Source: Sphingobacterium detergens (GTDB taxonomy: Bacteria > Bacteroidota > Bacteroidia > Sphingobacteriales > Sphingobacteriaceae). From it: a DNA stretch of 64,000 nt. The position numbers and the translations under genes were made by a program. How positions within the stretch are numbered: position 1 is the stretch's first letter; every line of letters starts with the position of its first letter. Shown here piece by piece: positions 36,153 to 44,699 of the stretch. The notes under the pieces are model-generated. The model was not told the DNA's origin. It did no database searches and saw only the letters and a list, made by a program, of their open reading frames with translations. The DNA lies in NCBI RefSeq assembly GCF_003610355.1, contig NZ_RAPY01000001.1:2038500-2102499 (forward strand). Reading direction: 5' to 3'.

Positions 36153-36902
36153 CTATCCATCATATTGCATCGCTAGTATTTCACGCTCTTGCATTTCAAC
36201 ATCCAAAATATGATCAGTCATATACTCATCGCCACTGGCTACCTCGGCATATAAACGGCCATTATCACCTATGATAATTTTTAGCCCGAATACCTCCAGC
36301 GTGTCATACCAATCTGTATCGGCTTTTTGCGGCCTGCCTTCAGCGAATTCCTGGTTATAAAATAGGATCAGTTCTTTTTGACAATCGGCCATCCAAAAAA
36401 GATAGTCATTGATCCGATCAATATAATCCTCCGGTTTACAAATAGCATAGATAAATACTTTCACTCTTTCTGCTTCAACGATCTTGTTAAATACGACAAT
36501 ATCTTTTTTTATACTAATATGATTTTCATCAATCGCAGATACAACAAAATCCACAGGATGAAGTGTAATTGGGGTATTTCTCTGTCTAAGCTTTCTGAGG
36601 TCTTTTATAATAAAATTATTCTGATGAGATTTTGCTTTTGACTCCAATGTATAAAGTTTGGCGATATTTTTCCTATCCACCAATTCCAGACACAACTTTG
36701 CCAGATCGTAAGCAGATTGATGATAACCCAAAAATGTATATACGTTAACAAGTATCAAATCCTGATCTTTTGTTCGATCTGCTTGTTGTAAACGATAGAG
36801 CAGATCATACATTTTTGCTATACCATCCTTTGAATTACCCGTCTTTCGACATTCATCAGCACATTCAATATAGGTGCTTTGATAATCTTTTTCCATCATA
36901 TA
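36153..36902 (-). CDS. Unknown protein, third gene of a three-gene cassette
   Basis: I do not recognise this 249-residue cytoplasmic protein. The N-terminal 110 residues are helical and TPR-like (KMYDLLYRLQQADR, LGYHQSAYDLAKLCLELV). A mixed alpha/beta domain follows, with conserved-looking IVVFNKIVEAERVKVFIYA, DWYDTLEVFGL and a C-terminal EREILAMQYDG. I start at the ATG-ATG at 36902, 17 bases after the stop of the 61-codon gene. The longer frame would overlap that gene. The cytolysin-like lipoprotein gene follows after about 116 bases on the same strand. Confidence 0.6.
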   Translation of the reverse strand, partial: YMMEKDYQSTYIECADECRKTGNSKDGIAKMYDLLYRLQQADRTKDQDLILVNVYTFLGYHQSAYDLAKLCLELVDRKNIAKLYTLESKAKSHQNNFIIKDLRKLRQRNTPITLHPVDFVVSAIDENHISIKKDIVVFNKIVEAERVKVFIYAICKPEDYIDRINDYLFWMADCQKELILFYNQEFAEGRPQKADTDWYDTLEVFGLKIIIGDNGRLYAEVASGDEYMTDHILDVEMQEREILAMQYDG

Positions 36903-36918
36903 TGCTTCCCTTTTTAAC

Positions 36919-37104
36919 TTAGTTACCAAACCTTGATTTAAATCCCTTCCGTTGACGAAGAACGTCTGCGAGAATTGTCCGTATAAAATCATAGGTTCTC
37001 AGCTCATAGTTTAACGTCAGGCTTTCTATCGCTGTTGCGATCACATTATTCCGTTGTTCATTTTTGTATGCAAATTTCTGATTTCTTGTTCTAACAGACA
37101 CCAT
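36919..37104 (-). CDS. Unknown 61-residue protein, middle gene of the cassette
   Basis: This is a small basic protein (begins MVSVRTRNQKF, ends KGFKSRFGN), predicted helical and with no signal peptide. Its ATG overlaps the stop of the preceding gene in a TAATG arrangement, which indicates translational coupling and is the main reason to accept it as real. No family is recognised. Confidence 0.5.
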   Translation of the reverse strand: MVSVRTRNQKFAYKNEQRNNVIATAIESLTLNYELRTYDFIRTILADVLRQRKGFKSRFGN

Positions 37105-37604
37105 TAAAAAATAAATAGTTTCATATCCTCAATAACGGCCGGAAAAAGAAAACTTTCAATCTTATCATAATCCATTCTCTTTTTTAACTCATCAAAATCC
37201 TCCTTTTTTACTTTCTTCGAGATCAAAATTAAAAATGATCCAAAGGCGTCATAGATAATATCCGCATAAATCCGGGGAGACATAAGGGGCTCAATTTTTG
37301 TTGAAATCACGGAGAGTAGCGCAAACTTTAAAGTTCGCTGCTTGTTAAATCTTGGTTCCGGACGAAATTTATCCTCGGTGGTATTGAAAGGACAGTCTGT
37401 AAAAAATTTATGCTTTTCGGGATCAAATTTCTTTAGGTGCAAAGTAATCCTATATTTAAACTGATCATCGATCAATATCTTTTTACCCACCAGTAGATTA
37501 CGATAGATATAATCCCAGATATATTGCGCCACCTCAGGTGAAATCCTTGGTGTAAATTCTACTTCTGCTTTTTCAACCATTGTCCTTATTTCAAAATATG
37601 CCAT
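37104..37604 (-). CDS. Unknown 166-residue protein, first gene of the cassette
   Basis: This is a soluble alpha/beta protein with no signal peptide or membrane helix. Visible features are RISPEVAQYIWDYIYRNLLVG near the start, a central FKYRITLHLKKF strand pair and a hydrophobic IFLF-like end (DMKLFIF). I cannot assign a family. It leads a three-gene run whose second gene overlaps its stop. A CATTTTG/CAAAATG palindrome lies 25 bases upstream of its start. Confidence 0.55.
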   Translation of the reverse strand: MAYFEIRTMVEKAEVEFTPRISPEVAQYIWDYIYRNLLVGKKILIDDQFKYRITLHLKKFDPEKHKFFTDCPFNTTEDKFRPEPRFNKQRTLKFALLSVISTKIEPLMSPRIYADIIYDAFGSFLILISKKVKKEDFDELKKRMDYDKIESFLFPAVIEDMKLFIF

Positions 37605-37628
37605 TTTATAATATATATATGATTAGTC

Positions 37629-37643
37629 CATTTTGTCAAAATG
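37629..37643. promoter_or_regulatory. Operator-like palindrome before the unknown cassette
   Basis: CATTTTG-T-CAAAATG is a perfect 7-1-7 palindrome 25 bases upstream of the 166-codon gene. On the minus strand it overlaps a TACATTTTG string that resembles a -7 element, so a bound repressor would block initiation. Confidence 0.45.
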
Positions 37644-37890
37644 TATAGCTGATTTTTCAATATAGCTAAAACTACATTATTTTGACCATATAAAATTAGG
37701 CGCATTTACGATCCGTTTGTTCCTTTTACAAACTGCTGAAAACAAATAAAAATATTTACTGCAAAAAAACGGCTAATCGATCCCTTTTTAGAATAGATTG
37801 ATATATGATTACATATATTTTAGGTATGGAAATATAAGAGCGGCACTACTTGATCATCAGTGGACATTTACGAAATTAAGTGATATAAAA

Positions 37891-37898
37891 TACATTTG
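37891..37898 (+). promoter_or_regulatory. Promoter of the NlpE-like gene
   Basis: TACATTTG matches TAnnTTTG exactly. TTTA (37867-37870) lies 20 bases upstream as a 3-of-4 -33 element. The leader is about 42 bases and supports the ATG at 37947. Confidence 0.55.
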
Positions 37899-37946
37899 AA
37901 TTTACTGGTATAGTAGTTGTGTATTTCAGGTTATAAACATACATAT

Positions 37947-38438
37947 ATGAACAAAATCTTTCATTTTTTTTTCGTCGGAATGACAACCATTACGATTTCT
38001 TCTTGCCAAAACAGTGGCAAAACATCTACTAGCACAGCTATTGATACAGCGGCAATGACAGATACATTATCTGCTGCTAACAAAACCACACAGTCGACTG
38101 CTATACCTGCAATACAAACCCGATATACTGGGACAGTTCCCTGTGCAGATTGTGAGGGGATAAAAACAGTATTGACTTTGGTGAATGAAACCTATAGTCT
38201 TGAGGAAACCTATTTGGGAAAATCAGATCAAGCCATACAGTCTAAAGGTCCAATGTTGATCGAGCGCGGCTACGAAAAAGACAATGATGCAACCTTATAC
38301 ATCCTAAATCCAGATAGTGATACTGAAAAGCGTTATTTTGTACGTCTGACAGCACAACCTGGTAAGTTGATCATGTTGGATAAGGATCAAAAGATAATCA
38401 ACTCGAAATTGAACTATACGCTATCCGAGGAAAAATAA
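37947..38438 (+). CDS. NlpE-N-domain lipoprotein
   Basis: This 163-residue lipoprotein has the lipobox-like SSC near residue 20, a low-complexity Ser/Thr/Ala linker (about 22-57) and an NlpE N-terminal-type domain with the CxxC motif PCADCEGI at about 70. In Enterobacteria this domain senses copper and surface contact; in Bacteroidota such proteins are usually standalone and often described as copper resistance protein NlpE-like, without proof. The TTG-initiated longer frame was rejected. Confidence 0.82.
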   Translation: MNKIFHFFFVGMTTITISSCQNSGKTSTSTAIDTAAMTDTLSAANKTTQSTAIPAIQTRYTGTVPCADCEGIKTVLTLVNETYSLEETYLGKSDQAIQSKGPMLIERGYEKDNDATLYILNPDSDTEKRYFVRLTAQPGKLIMLDKDQKIINSKLNYTLSEEK

Positions 38439-38448
38439 AATCAGTGTT

Positions 38449-40917
38449 TCACGAATGAGATTCCAGTCTGCCAATAGAAAGCATATTAGCAAAAAGACGA
38501 TAGGCTCCAGACACAGCAGCAGGAAGCTGTCTAAATAAAGACAGGCTGCTGTAGATGTAATATCCTTTTCCCTTTCTATTGACAAGCAACAAGCCATCTT
38601 CATTTCCGTTATTGGAATTTTGGGTACGCAAGACTGGTTTAAATTCACTATTCCAGTCTTTGGGGAGAAACAGCGCGCGGTCCTGCACCCAATTGGCAAA
38701 ATCTAACTGTTCTATTTTATTTGGATAATTCAAGATTCGATGGGTGGGATCCAAGAAGCTAATGGTTGATTCCATATCGGTAATCCGTTCGCCAGTAACA
38801 GCTAAAGGATAAGCTCCCACCTCTTCCAGAGGTAGATCATAGGGGGTATTATATTGGGTTATCAAAACGCCACCAGCTTCAACATATTCGCGCAACTGCG
38901 TATGGAAATTCACCAATTGTGGATCAGTATTATAAATTCGGATGCCTAACACTATGGCATCAAAAGTCGACAAATCTGTATCTTTCAAAGCGGCCACTGA
39001 TAGAAGTTCGATCTCATTCACCAATTGCTTTAGGCTACCTAGAAGTTCATCCTTTTTTCCAGCGATGTAGGCGATCTTCTTAGCAGTGTTTGCCACGGGA
39101 CTATCTAAAACCTTAAAAAAAGCTTTGGGATGATATACGACATCCTCAATATGGGGATAGCTAAGCGATTTTAAACCACGTTGGTGGATCCCATAACTAC
39201 TTTCTATCTCAAATCCAATCCGTTGTATCTGTTCAGCGGATCCCAAAGAAGTCAACTGAAAATGAATTTTTTCGGAAGCATTACCCTCTAAGTTCAATGT
39301 ATGCTCTTTAGGAAATAACCCCAGCTCATCTGCTCCCTTTAACCTCACAGTGACAGACTCTGCTGTAGAGACATTGGATTGTAGTTCAAGTGAGACAGAA
39401 CGACTGGTAGAATCCGCCAGAACGATAATATCTGTATCAAAGGTGCCGGTAATAGCTGGAGCAATCGTGATTGCTTTATTGTTATTCAATACAGGTACAC
39501 TAATCGCCATGGATACCCCGCCAAACTGTAACTGCAATTGTACAACGATTGAATTGTTATGTTGAGCAAGTACAATATCATTGAAAGACCGCGGAGAATA
39601 ATTCCCCCTATCTCCTTCTTCCTTTAACCAGGATGGTAATGAGGGCTCAATGGTGCTGCTAAGCCGACCCGTAATTTCTATTCGTTCTGTACCTGATAAT
39701 TGAAGAGGCTGATGATATAACGATTCAAAAAAGGGAACTGTCACATGGGTCAACACCAGATCAGAATCCTGAGGTATATTTGCCTGCAAAAATAAATTAA
39801 CATCGGTGCCGGGTACCCAGCTATCGACCAATGAATTTATTTCAAAGGATACCCCAAGTGTGCGTAGTAAAAGCAGCTCCAAGTCAGCGCGTTTTTCATG
39901 GATTACACTATTTTTGGATACAGTTCTCATCCAGATCAAAATTGTTGCGATCGTCACTGAAAGTTCCCGATTATCTCCCTGGGCCTGTTTCGCAAGCAAA
40001 CGATCGACAAGTTTCTTAAAAACAGGGATATACTGGTCCTCCGTTTCAGTTGAAGTAAATAAAGCGTCAGCAGCTGTAGGATCAACAGACTTTCCCCTCA
40101 ATAATTCAAAATATTCAAGCGTGGGTGTATGTTGCGTTAAACTAGCCATCGCCTGAGAACGGTGTTTATTACGGCTTTCAGCAGCAATCTCACCATGATG
40201 CAAGCCTGTATAACGATTATATACAGGGATAGTGACCGAAAAATGCTGTGGTAAAGGTATTACCTTACCACCAATATCTTTGACGCCACTCTCCTGATAA
40301 ACGTTCCAAAACAAACGCTGTGTCTGCCAGACAGACAATTCCTCCAATTGTTCAGGATAGGCCTGCGGATTCGCAGCGAGATCATAAGCTTTTTGTGTTA
40401 GGATCGCCGAACTCTGATGGTGTCCATGGAGATCAGGAATATTCGGTGAAAACCTCGTGATAATAATATCTGGCCGAAAGTACCGAATGGTCCATACGAT
40501 ATCCGCAAGCACAGCTTGCTCATCCCAACGGAGCATCGTTTCGGCTGCAGATTCTACAAATCCAAAGTCTTTGGCCCGTGTAAAAAATTGTCTTGTACCT
40601 TCGGTCTTTCGCGCAGATAAGGATTCCTGTACCCGAAGTATACCAAGGTCGGTTCCTTTTTCGGAACCTATAAAATTCTGTCCCCCTTCGCCGCGCGTAA
40701 GCGACAAATAAGCCGCATCTACAAGCTGGTCCTGAGCAAAAAATGTCAATAGCTTGTTGTTCTCATCATCTGGATGGGCACCTACATACAAAATCCTTCC
40801 AAAAACCTTCAACTTGCATAACTCACGCATGAAACCAGCATGGTTTATTTGCGAAGAAATTCCGTTTCTAGGTTGTTGTCGAGATTGTTGTGCGAGAAAT
40901 TTTAATGCCATATCCAT
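38449..40917 (-). CDS. Large PIG-L/LmbE-family deacetylase
   Basis: The 822-residue protein carries a PIG-L deacetylase domain at about 38-290 with the zinc-binding and catalytic motif AHPDDE (47-52) and the HGHH motif at 164-167. Family members remove N-acetyl groups from GlcNAc-containing substrates. The rest (about 400-822) holds beta-sandwich regions and a C-terminal GATase-like segment (DTDLSTFDAIVLGIRIYN, GGVLITQYNTPYDL), a layout known from Bacteroidota homologues. Homologues are normally secreted, but here the N-terminus (MDMALKFLAQQSRQQ) is not a signal peptide. The start is supported by a nearby promoter and an in-frame stop directly upstream. It converges with the NlpE-like gene, 10 bases apart. 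Confidence 0.85.
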   Translation of the reverse strand: MDMALKFLAQQSRQQPRNGISSQINHAGFMRELCKLKVFGRILYVGAHPDDENNKLLTFFAQDQLVDAAYLSLTRGEGGQNFIGSEKGTDLGILRVQESLSARKTEGTRQFFTRAKDFGFVESAAETMLRWDEQAVLADIVWTIRYFRPDIIITRFSPNIPDLHGHHQSSAILTQKAYDLAANPQAYPEQLEELSVWQTQRLFWNVYQESGVKDIGGKVIPLPQHFSVTIPVYNRYTGLHHGEIAAESRNKHRSQAMASLTQHTPTLEYFELLRGKSVDPTAADALFTSTETEDQYIPVFKKLVDRLLAKQAQGDNRELSVTIATILIWMRTVSKNSVIHEKRADLELLLLRTLGVSFEINSLVDSWVPGTDVNLFLQANIPQDSDLVLTHVTVPFFESLYHQPLQLSGTERIEITGRLSSTIEPSLPSWLKEEGDRGNYSPRSFNDIVLAQHNNSIVVQLQLQFGGVSMAISVPVLNNNKAITIAPAITGTFDTDIIVLADSTSRSVSLELQSNVSTAESVTVRLKGADELGLFPKEHTLNLEGNASEKIHFQLTSLGSAEQIQRIGFEIESSYGIHQRGLKSLSYPHIEDVVYHPKAFFKVLDSPVANTAKKIAYIAGKKDELLGSLKQLVNEIELLSVAALKDTDLSTFDAIVLGIRIYNTDPQLVNFHTQLREYVEAGGVLITQYNTPYDLPLEEVGAYPLAVTGERITDMESTISFLDPTHRILNYPNKIEQLDFANWVQDRALFLPKDWNSEFKPVLRTQNSNNGNEDGLLLVNRKGKGYYIYSSLSLFRQLPAAVSGAYRLFANMLSIGRLESHS

Positions 40918-40939
40918 CTATTTTAATACCTGCGATGGC

Positions 40940-40947
40940 CAAATATA
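40940..40947 (-). promoter_or_regulatory. -7 element of the PIG-L gene
   Basis: The minus strand reads TATATTTG, exact to TAnnTTTG, 22 bases before the ATG, giving a short leader. Confidence 0.5.
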
Positions 40948-41047
40948 GCAATAATTTCTAAAAGACTACTAATCCTATAGATATTATTAATAATACTAAA
41001 TATAATGTAGCCGAAAGCTTACGAAACCGCCTGCTCAAAATACCTTG

Positions 41048-42049
41048 TTATTTCTTCTGTCTGATTACATAGTATGTGCCCAAATCTATCCCTTTTAATA
41101 ACAAGTATTTTTTTTCATTTGAGCGATACACTTTATAATTATTTAATTCTCTTGTTTTTAAATCCTCGTATATTTTATTGGGTTGTTTGAAATACAGTGT
41201 TTTATGGGGCATCACAATTTTGAAATAACTTGTTCCCTCCCAATGGTCAATATGGGAATTATTGCCTGTGCCCCATTTTAGGTATCTGCCGAAATCCCAA
41301 AATGAATATTGAATCCACTTGTCTTTATGGATGTACTCGCGCCGGATAAAATCCAATCCTTCATTTTCGTCTGTAAGTTCTCCCGCATATGTTATTTCCA
41401 ACTTGCTGTCGCTAGCTTCGGGATCATCATAGCTATCCGTAAGCAGGTAGTTCCACTGGCCATGGCCATACAGGAATAATTTGTCTACCCACTTTTCCGG
41501 GTCAGAGGGTAATGCATGTCTCTCCTTTGCCATATATTCTTTAGTGGAAAGCAATTTTTTAATTTCCTTTTTTGAGAACGTTCGGGTCCCATCTAAATTG
41601 TTAATCGGATACCTTGTCGTATCACCATTGGATATCCAGTTGCTATAAGTGTCACACTCTGTATCAACAACATACCGATCCATTGTCTTATAATTATGCT
41701 TTATTGTATTCGGATATATATAGGTTAATGAATCCACAACACGTCCATTTTGATCGAGTTTATACCAAAAATGTTCGGTCGTCGTTCTCTCATCTTCGTC
41801 CATAAATCTACTTCCAGCAATCAATAAAGTGCTGTCATTTATCTGGAGGATAGGTTCAAAATATTGTGCCTGGATCTCCAGCACTTCATAGTCATCATCT
41901 TTCAGACTATCCAATGTGCCGCATGTTCTGTACACTTCCGGAACCCGTTGAAATTTCACTGCTAACTGTTTATAATACTTCCCAGCATCGGGCAATACAA
42001 CGATACAGCCCAGAATGACTGCTCCTATTAATATTTTTTTTATCTTCAT
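41048..42049 (-). CDS. Unknown exported or membrane-anchored protein
   Basis: I recognise no family. The 333-residue chain starts with a hydrophobic segment (about 5-20) that acts as signal or anchor, followed by a soluble, beta-rich region with many aromatic and acidic residues (for example THIHxW-like HIDHWEGTSYFKIVMPHKT near 265). It has no obvious catalytic motif. Neighbouring genes point elsewhere, so it is probably monocistronic. Confidence 0.5.
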   Translation of the reverse strand: MKIKKILIGAVILGCIVVLPDAGKYYKQLAVKFQRVPEVYRTCGTLDSLKDDDYEVLEIQAQYFEPILQINDSTLLIAGSRFMDEDERTTTEHFWYKLDQNGRVVDSLTYIYPNTIKHNYKTMDRYVVDTECDTYSNWISNGDTTRYPINNLDGTRTFSKKEIKKLLSTKEYMAKERHALPSDPEKWVDKLFLYGHGQWNYLLTDSYDDPEASDSKLEITYAGELTDENEGLDFIRREYIHKDKWIQYSFWDFGRYLKWGTGNNSHIDHWEGTSYFKIVMPHKTLYFKQPNKIYEDLKTRELNNYKVYRSNEKKYLLLKGIDLGTYYVIRQKK

Positions 42050-42231
42050 TTTTTACTGTTTCTCCAAAGCACACACCGGATACTTCTACTCGAAGTAAAG
42101 ATATCGAGTTCTGGGTAAATAAGGGCCGCGAATATTAATTTGGAACCTGCAATTAAAAAATGAAACAACTATTTTTCCCTATCATATTGTATCAAGAAAT
42201 CCATTTATAGTACCTAAAGACTTGCGGTCAT

Positions 42232-42255
42232 GTGTTAAACTTTTGGAATTAACAC
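42232..42255. promoter_or_regulatory. Inverted repeat upstream of the desaturase gene
   Basis: GTGTTAA and TTAACAC are separated by 10 bases, 60 bases before the desaturase start. Size and position suit a dimeric regulator such as a fatty-acid-responsive repressor. This is inference only. Confidence 0.45.
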
Positions 42256-42314
42256 TTTTTAACCGATATATACCGTAGCTTAGCGCTTTATCAACAATTA
42301 GATCAACCAACAGA

Positions 42315-43346
42315 ATGCCCTTTTTAGATCATGTGCTCCAAAAACCCAGCTACGGATGGAAAGACGACAATGGAGACCTTATTAAACCCAGCCCAAAACA
42401 AATATTCAGCGAGTTTTTCAAAAGATTGAATGTTTTTAAGGACCAACGCAACTGGTTACCTTTTTTTAGTTGGCTGAAAGTAGCTTGTCTTATCCCTTTT
42501 TTCTTTGTTTTTCTCTTTGCTCACCTTAGCTGGTGGACAGTGCTGGCAGCTTTTATCTACAGTATGATCATTATGGGGACACATGGTACGATCTGGCATC
42601 ACAGATTTTCTACACACGGTGCTTTTAAGTTCCGTAACCCCTTCTGGCGTTTTTTCACACAGAACCTCACAATCAATGTGATTCCCGAGGAAATCTATGT
42701 CATTTCGCACCACGTACATCATGCAAAATCAGATCAACCAGGAGATCCATACAACGCACAGGCAGGATTTCTATATTGCTTTTTGGCCGATGTCAACCAT
42801 CAACCCATTGCTAAAGATCTAACAGAAAACTCTTACAACCGCGTCAAGTCGCTTATGAAGCATACTGGTGTTACAGCCAATACTTATGCACAATATCAAA
42901 AATGGGGTTCCTATGTCAACCCGACACATGCAATCCTATCCTGGGTATTAAATTGGTCATTTTGGTATGTTGTATTCTTTTTAATCGGTGGACATGCCCT
43001 AGCCTGTTGTCTATTTGGTGCAGCTGGCTTTTGGGCCATTGGTGTGCGTACATTTAATTATGAAGGACATGCCAAAGGAGAAGATAAGCAACGGGAAGGG
43101 ATAGATTTTAATGAAAAGGATAAATCCATCAATCAATTGTGGCCAGGTATTGTCGCTGGTGAATGGCACAACAACCATCACCTCTATCCCAAAAGTGCGC
43201 GAAGTGGTTTTAAACCTTACCAAATTGACCTAGCCTGGTGTTATATCAAAATGATGCACAAGTTAGGCGCTGTCAGCAGTTATCGCGATGACAAAAAACG
43301 GTTCGATGAACAGTATCATAAACCTTATCTCGATGCTAAAAAATAG
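42315..43346 (+). CDS. Membrane fatty acid desaturase (acyl-CoA desaturase type)
   Basis: This 343-residue di-iron membrane enzyme has the three histidine boxes HRFSTH (96-101), HHVHH (132-136) and HNNHH (285-289) between paired membrane helices (about 55-95 and 200-245). It introduces a cis double bond in fatty acyl chains and would adjust membrane fluidity. The C-terminal box with HHLYPKSAR matches the delta-9 acyl-CoA desaturase group. It stands alone, with an inverted repeat upstream and a strong terminator downstream. Confidence 0.92.
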   Translation: MPFLDHVLQKPSYGWKDDNGDLIKPSPKQIFSEFFKRLNVFKDQRNWLPFFSWLKVACLIPFFFVFLFAHLSWWTVLAAFIYSMIIMGTHGTIWHHRFSTHGAFKFRNPFWRFFTQNLTINVIPEEIYVISHHVHHAKSDQPGDPYNAQAGFLYCFLADVNHQPIAKDLTENSYNRVKSLMKHTGVTANTYAQYQKWGSYVNPTHAILSWVLNWSFWYVVFFLIGGHALACCLFGAAGFWAIGVRTFNYEGHAKGEDKQREGIDFNEKDKSINQLWPGIVAGEWHNNHHLYPKSARSGFKPYQIDLAWCYIKMMHKLGAVSSYRDDKKRFDEQYHKPYLDAKK

Positions 43347-43391
43347 GCAGGGGATCTGATTCCCGGTATCAAACCAAATTGGTTATACAAT

Positions 43392-43431
43392 AAACAAAAG
43401 AAACAGCTAGTACTAGCTGTTTCTTTTGTTT
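43392..43431. terminator. Strong bidirectional terminator between desaturase and PepSY genes
   Basis: A 19-bp perfect inverted repeat (AAACAAAAGAAACAGCTAG with its complement) lies between two convergent genes, with A/T flanks that give T runs on both strands. Confidence 0.93.
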
Positions 43432-43461
43432 TAAATAATTCACTTAATTTATTGCAGCATA

Positions 43462-44637
43462 TCAAGCCTTCGTATTGGAAGCTGCTGCTCTAGCGGGTTT
43501 CCTTTTCTTCCCCCATTTGCGGTTGTACCAGATAATAAATCCCGTCACAGGTAATGAGGCCCCTACCAGCGACGCTAATGAGGCCAATATTTTCGTAGGC
43601 AATCCACCAATAGTGCCCACATGGATATCGAAGTTTGCGCGATAGATCTGCTGTCCAAAAGAGATCTGTTCATCCTTCGAAACACCGCCTACAACGCTTA
43701 GACTCTTCTGATCCAACCCGTACCAAGTAGTCATATCATTATGTCCTGTTGTTGGATTGAGATAAACTGTATAGACATCTTTTGCATCTTTGGGATAATT
43801 GATCCGAACATGTTGTTGTTGCTGATATCTTCGCCAGATCTCATCATCAGGTTGTTTAAAATCACTGGTAAGCCTTGTTGTATCCGAAAGTCCCTTATGT
43901 GGATGCTCCAATCTTGCTTTGCCACCAGTGACCAACCAATGATAACCATCATCAAACCAGCCGAATGTAAATACGACACCAGTCACCGTCAGAATAACGG
44001 TAAATATCAACGTATAAAACCCCAGCACATTATGCAAATCGAGATTAACCCGCTTCCAGCTTGCCCCCCATTTAATCTTGAAACTCTTATCCCGTGTAGA
44101 TTTGTTCCACTTATTGGGATACCACCAGATGAAACCGGTTATCAATGTGATCAGAAACAACAGGCAATTTGCGCCGACAAAATAACTTCCATAAGGTCTT
44201 GGAAACCAAAAAAAACGATGTCCCGCTCGCAAAAAATCATTAAACACTGAAATTCCATCTTCATTGATGCGATGATAGAGCTTTTGGCCTGTATAGGGAT
44301 TGAGATAAAGATCATGGTAATTACCATGACGGTCAGGTCCGTAACCAAGGATACAGCTTTTGTTCCGATTCCGGAACTCCAATGAGAGTATCCGACCTAA
44401 ACTATCCCCCGGAATATCTTTTGCCACAGCCTGGATCAATTGCGAAGGTTTCAAAAATGGACTGTCCGATTGTTCAACATATTGCCCCGGTGTCAAGAAC
44501 AAAACAAACTCATCTCTAAAGGTCCAGATCGCCGCCGTCAGACAGACGACAAAAACAACGATGCCCGAAAATAAACCCAGCCAGAGATGGAGCCAGTTGC
44601 TTATTCTTCTGAACAGTGATTTTTTAGATTTTGCCAT
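43462..44637 (-). CDS. PepSY-associated membrane protein, iron/siderophore type
   Basis: The protein has 391 residues and four membrane helices, the first at WLHLWLGLFSGIVVFVVCL. The loop after helix 1 and a later loop hold PepSY-like domains (GQYVEQSD, ILSLEFRNRNKSCILGY). Relatives (PiuB-like) are thought to act as inner-membrane ferric-siderophore reductases; conserved His residues in helices 1 and 2 fit that. I start at the ATG at 44637 (MAKSKKSLF) rather than 11 codons upstream. It is the last gene of the FecA-like operon, which supports the iron role. Confidence 0.85.
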   Translation of the reverse strand: MAKSKKSLFRRISNWLHLWLGLFSGIVVFVVCLTAAIWTFRDEFVLFLTPGQYVEQSDSPFLKPSQLIQAVAKDIPGDSLGRILSLEFRNRNKSCILGYGPDRHGNYHDLYLNPYTGQKLYHRINEDGISVFNDFLRAGHRFFWFPRPYGSYFVGANCLLFLITLITGFIWWYPNKWNKSTRDKSFKIKWGASWKRVNLDLHNVLGFYTLIFTVILTVTGVVFTFGWFDDGYHWLVTGGKARLEHPHKGLSDTTRLTSDFKQPDDEIWRRYQQQQHVRINYPKDAKDVYTVYLNPTTGHNDMTTWYGLDQKSLSVVGGVSKDEQISFGQQIYRANFDIHVGTIGGLPTKILASLASLVGASLPVTGFIIWYNRKWGKKRKPARAAASNTKA

Positions 44638-44699
44638 ATGTTGTAGTAAGGGACCAGCTACTTCCACCATGCAGAAAAGCCAGTCTCTACTTTATATCT

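Larger units (their letters stand above)
37605..37946. other. Divergent intergenic region between the unknown cassette and the NlpE-like gene
   Basis: About 340 AT-rich bases hold the palindrome at 37629-37643 and a -7 element for the NlpE-like gene at 37891-37898. No gene is seen. Confidence 0.55.

Noticed and set aside
36903..36992. A 30-residue N-terminal extension of the third cassette gene.
   Set aside because: It would overlap the coupled 61-codon gene, and an ATG-ATG at 36902 just after that gene's stop is a better start.
35035..37604. The region as part of a type VI secretion locus.
   Set aside because: No sheath, tube, baseplate or VgrG/Hcp-like gene is visible, so the idea had no sequence support.
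40918..40990. A frameshifted signal peptide (KLLLYLAIAG in another frame) upstream of the PIG-L gene.
   Set aside because: That frame is closed by a stop directly before it and continues into unrelated sequence; the same DNA holds an exact -7 promoter element.
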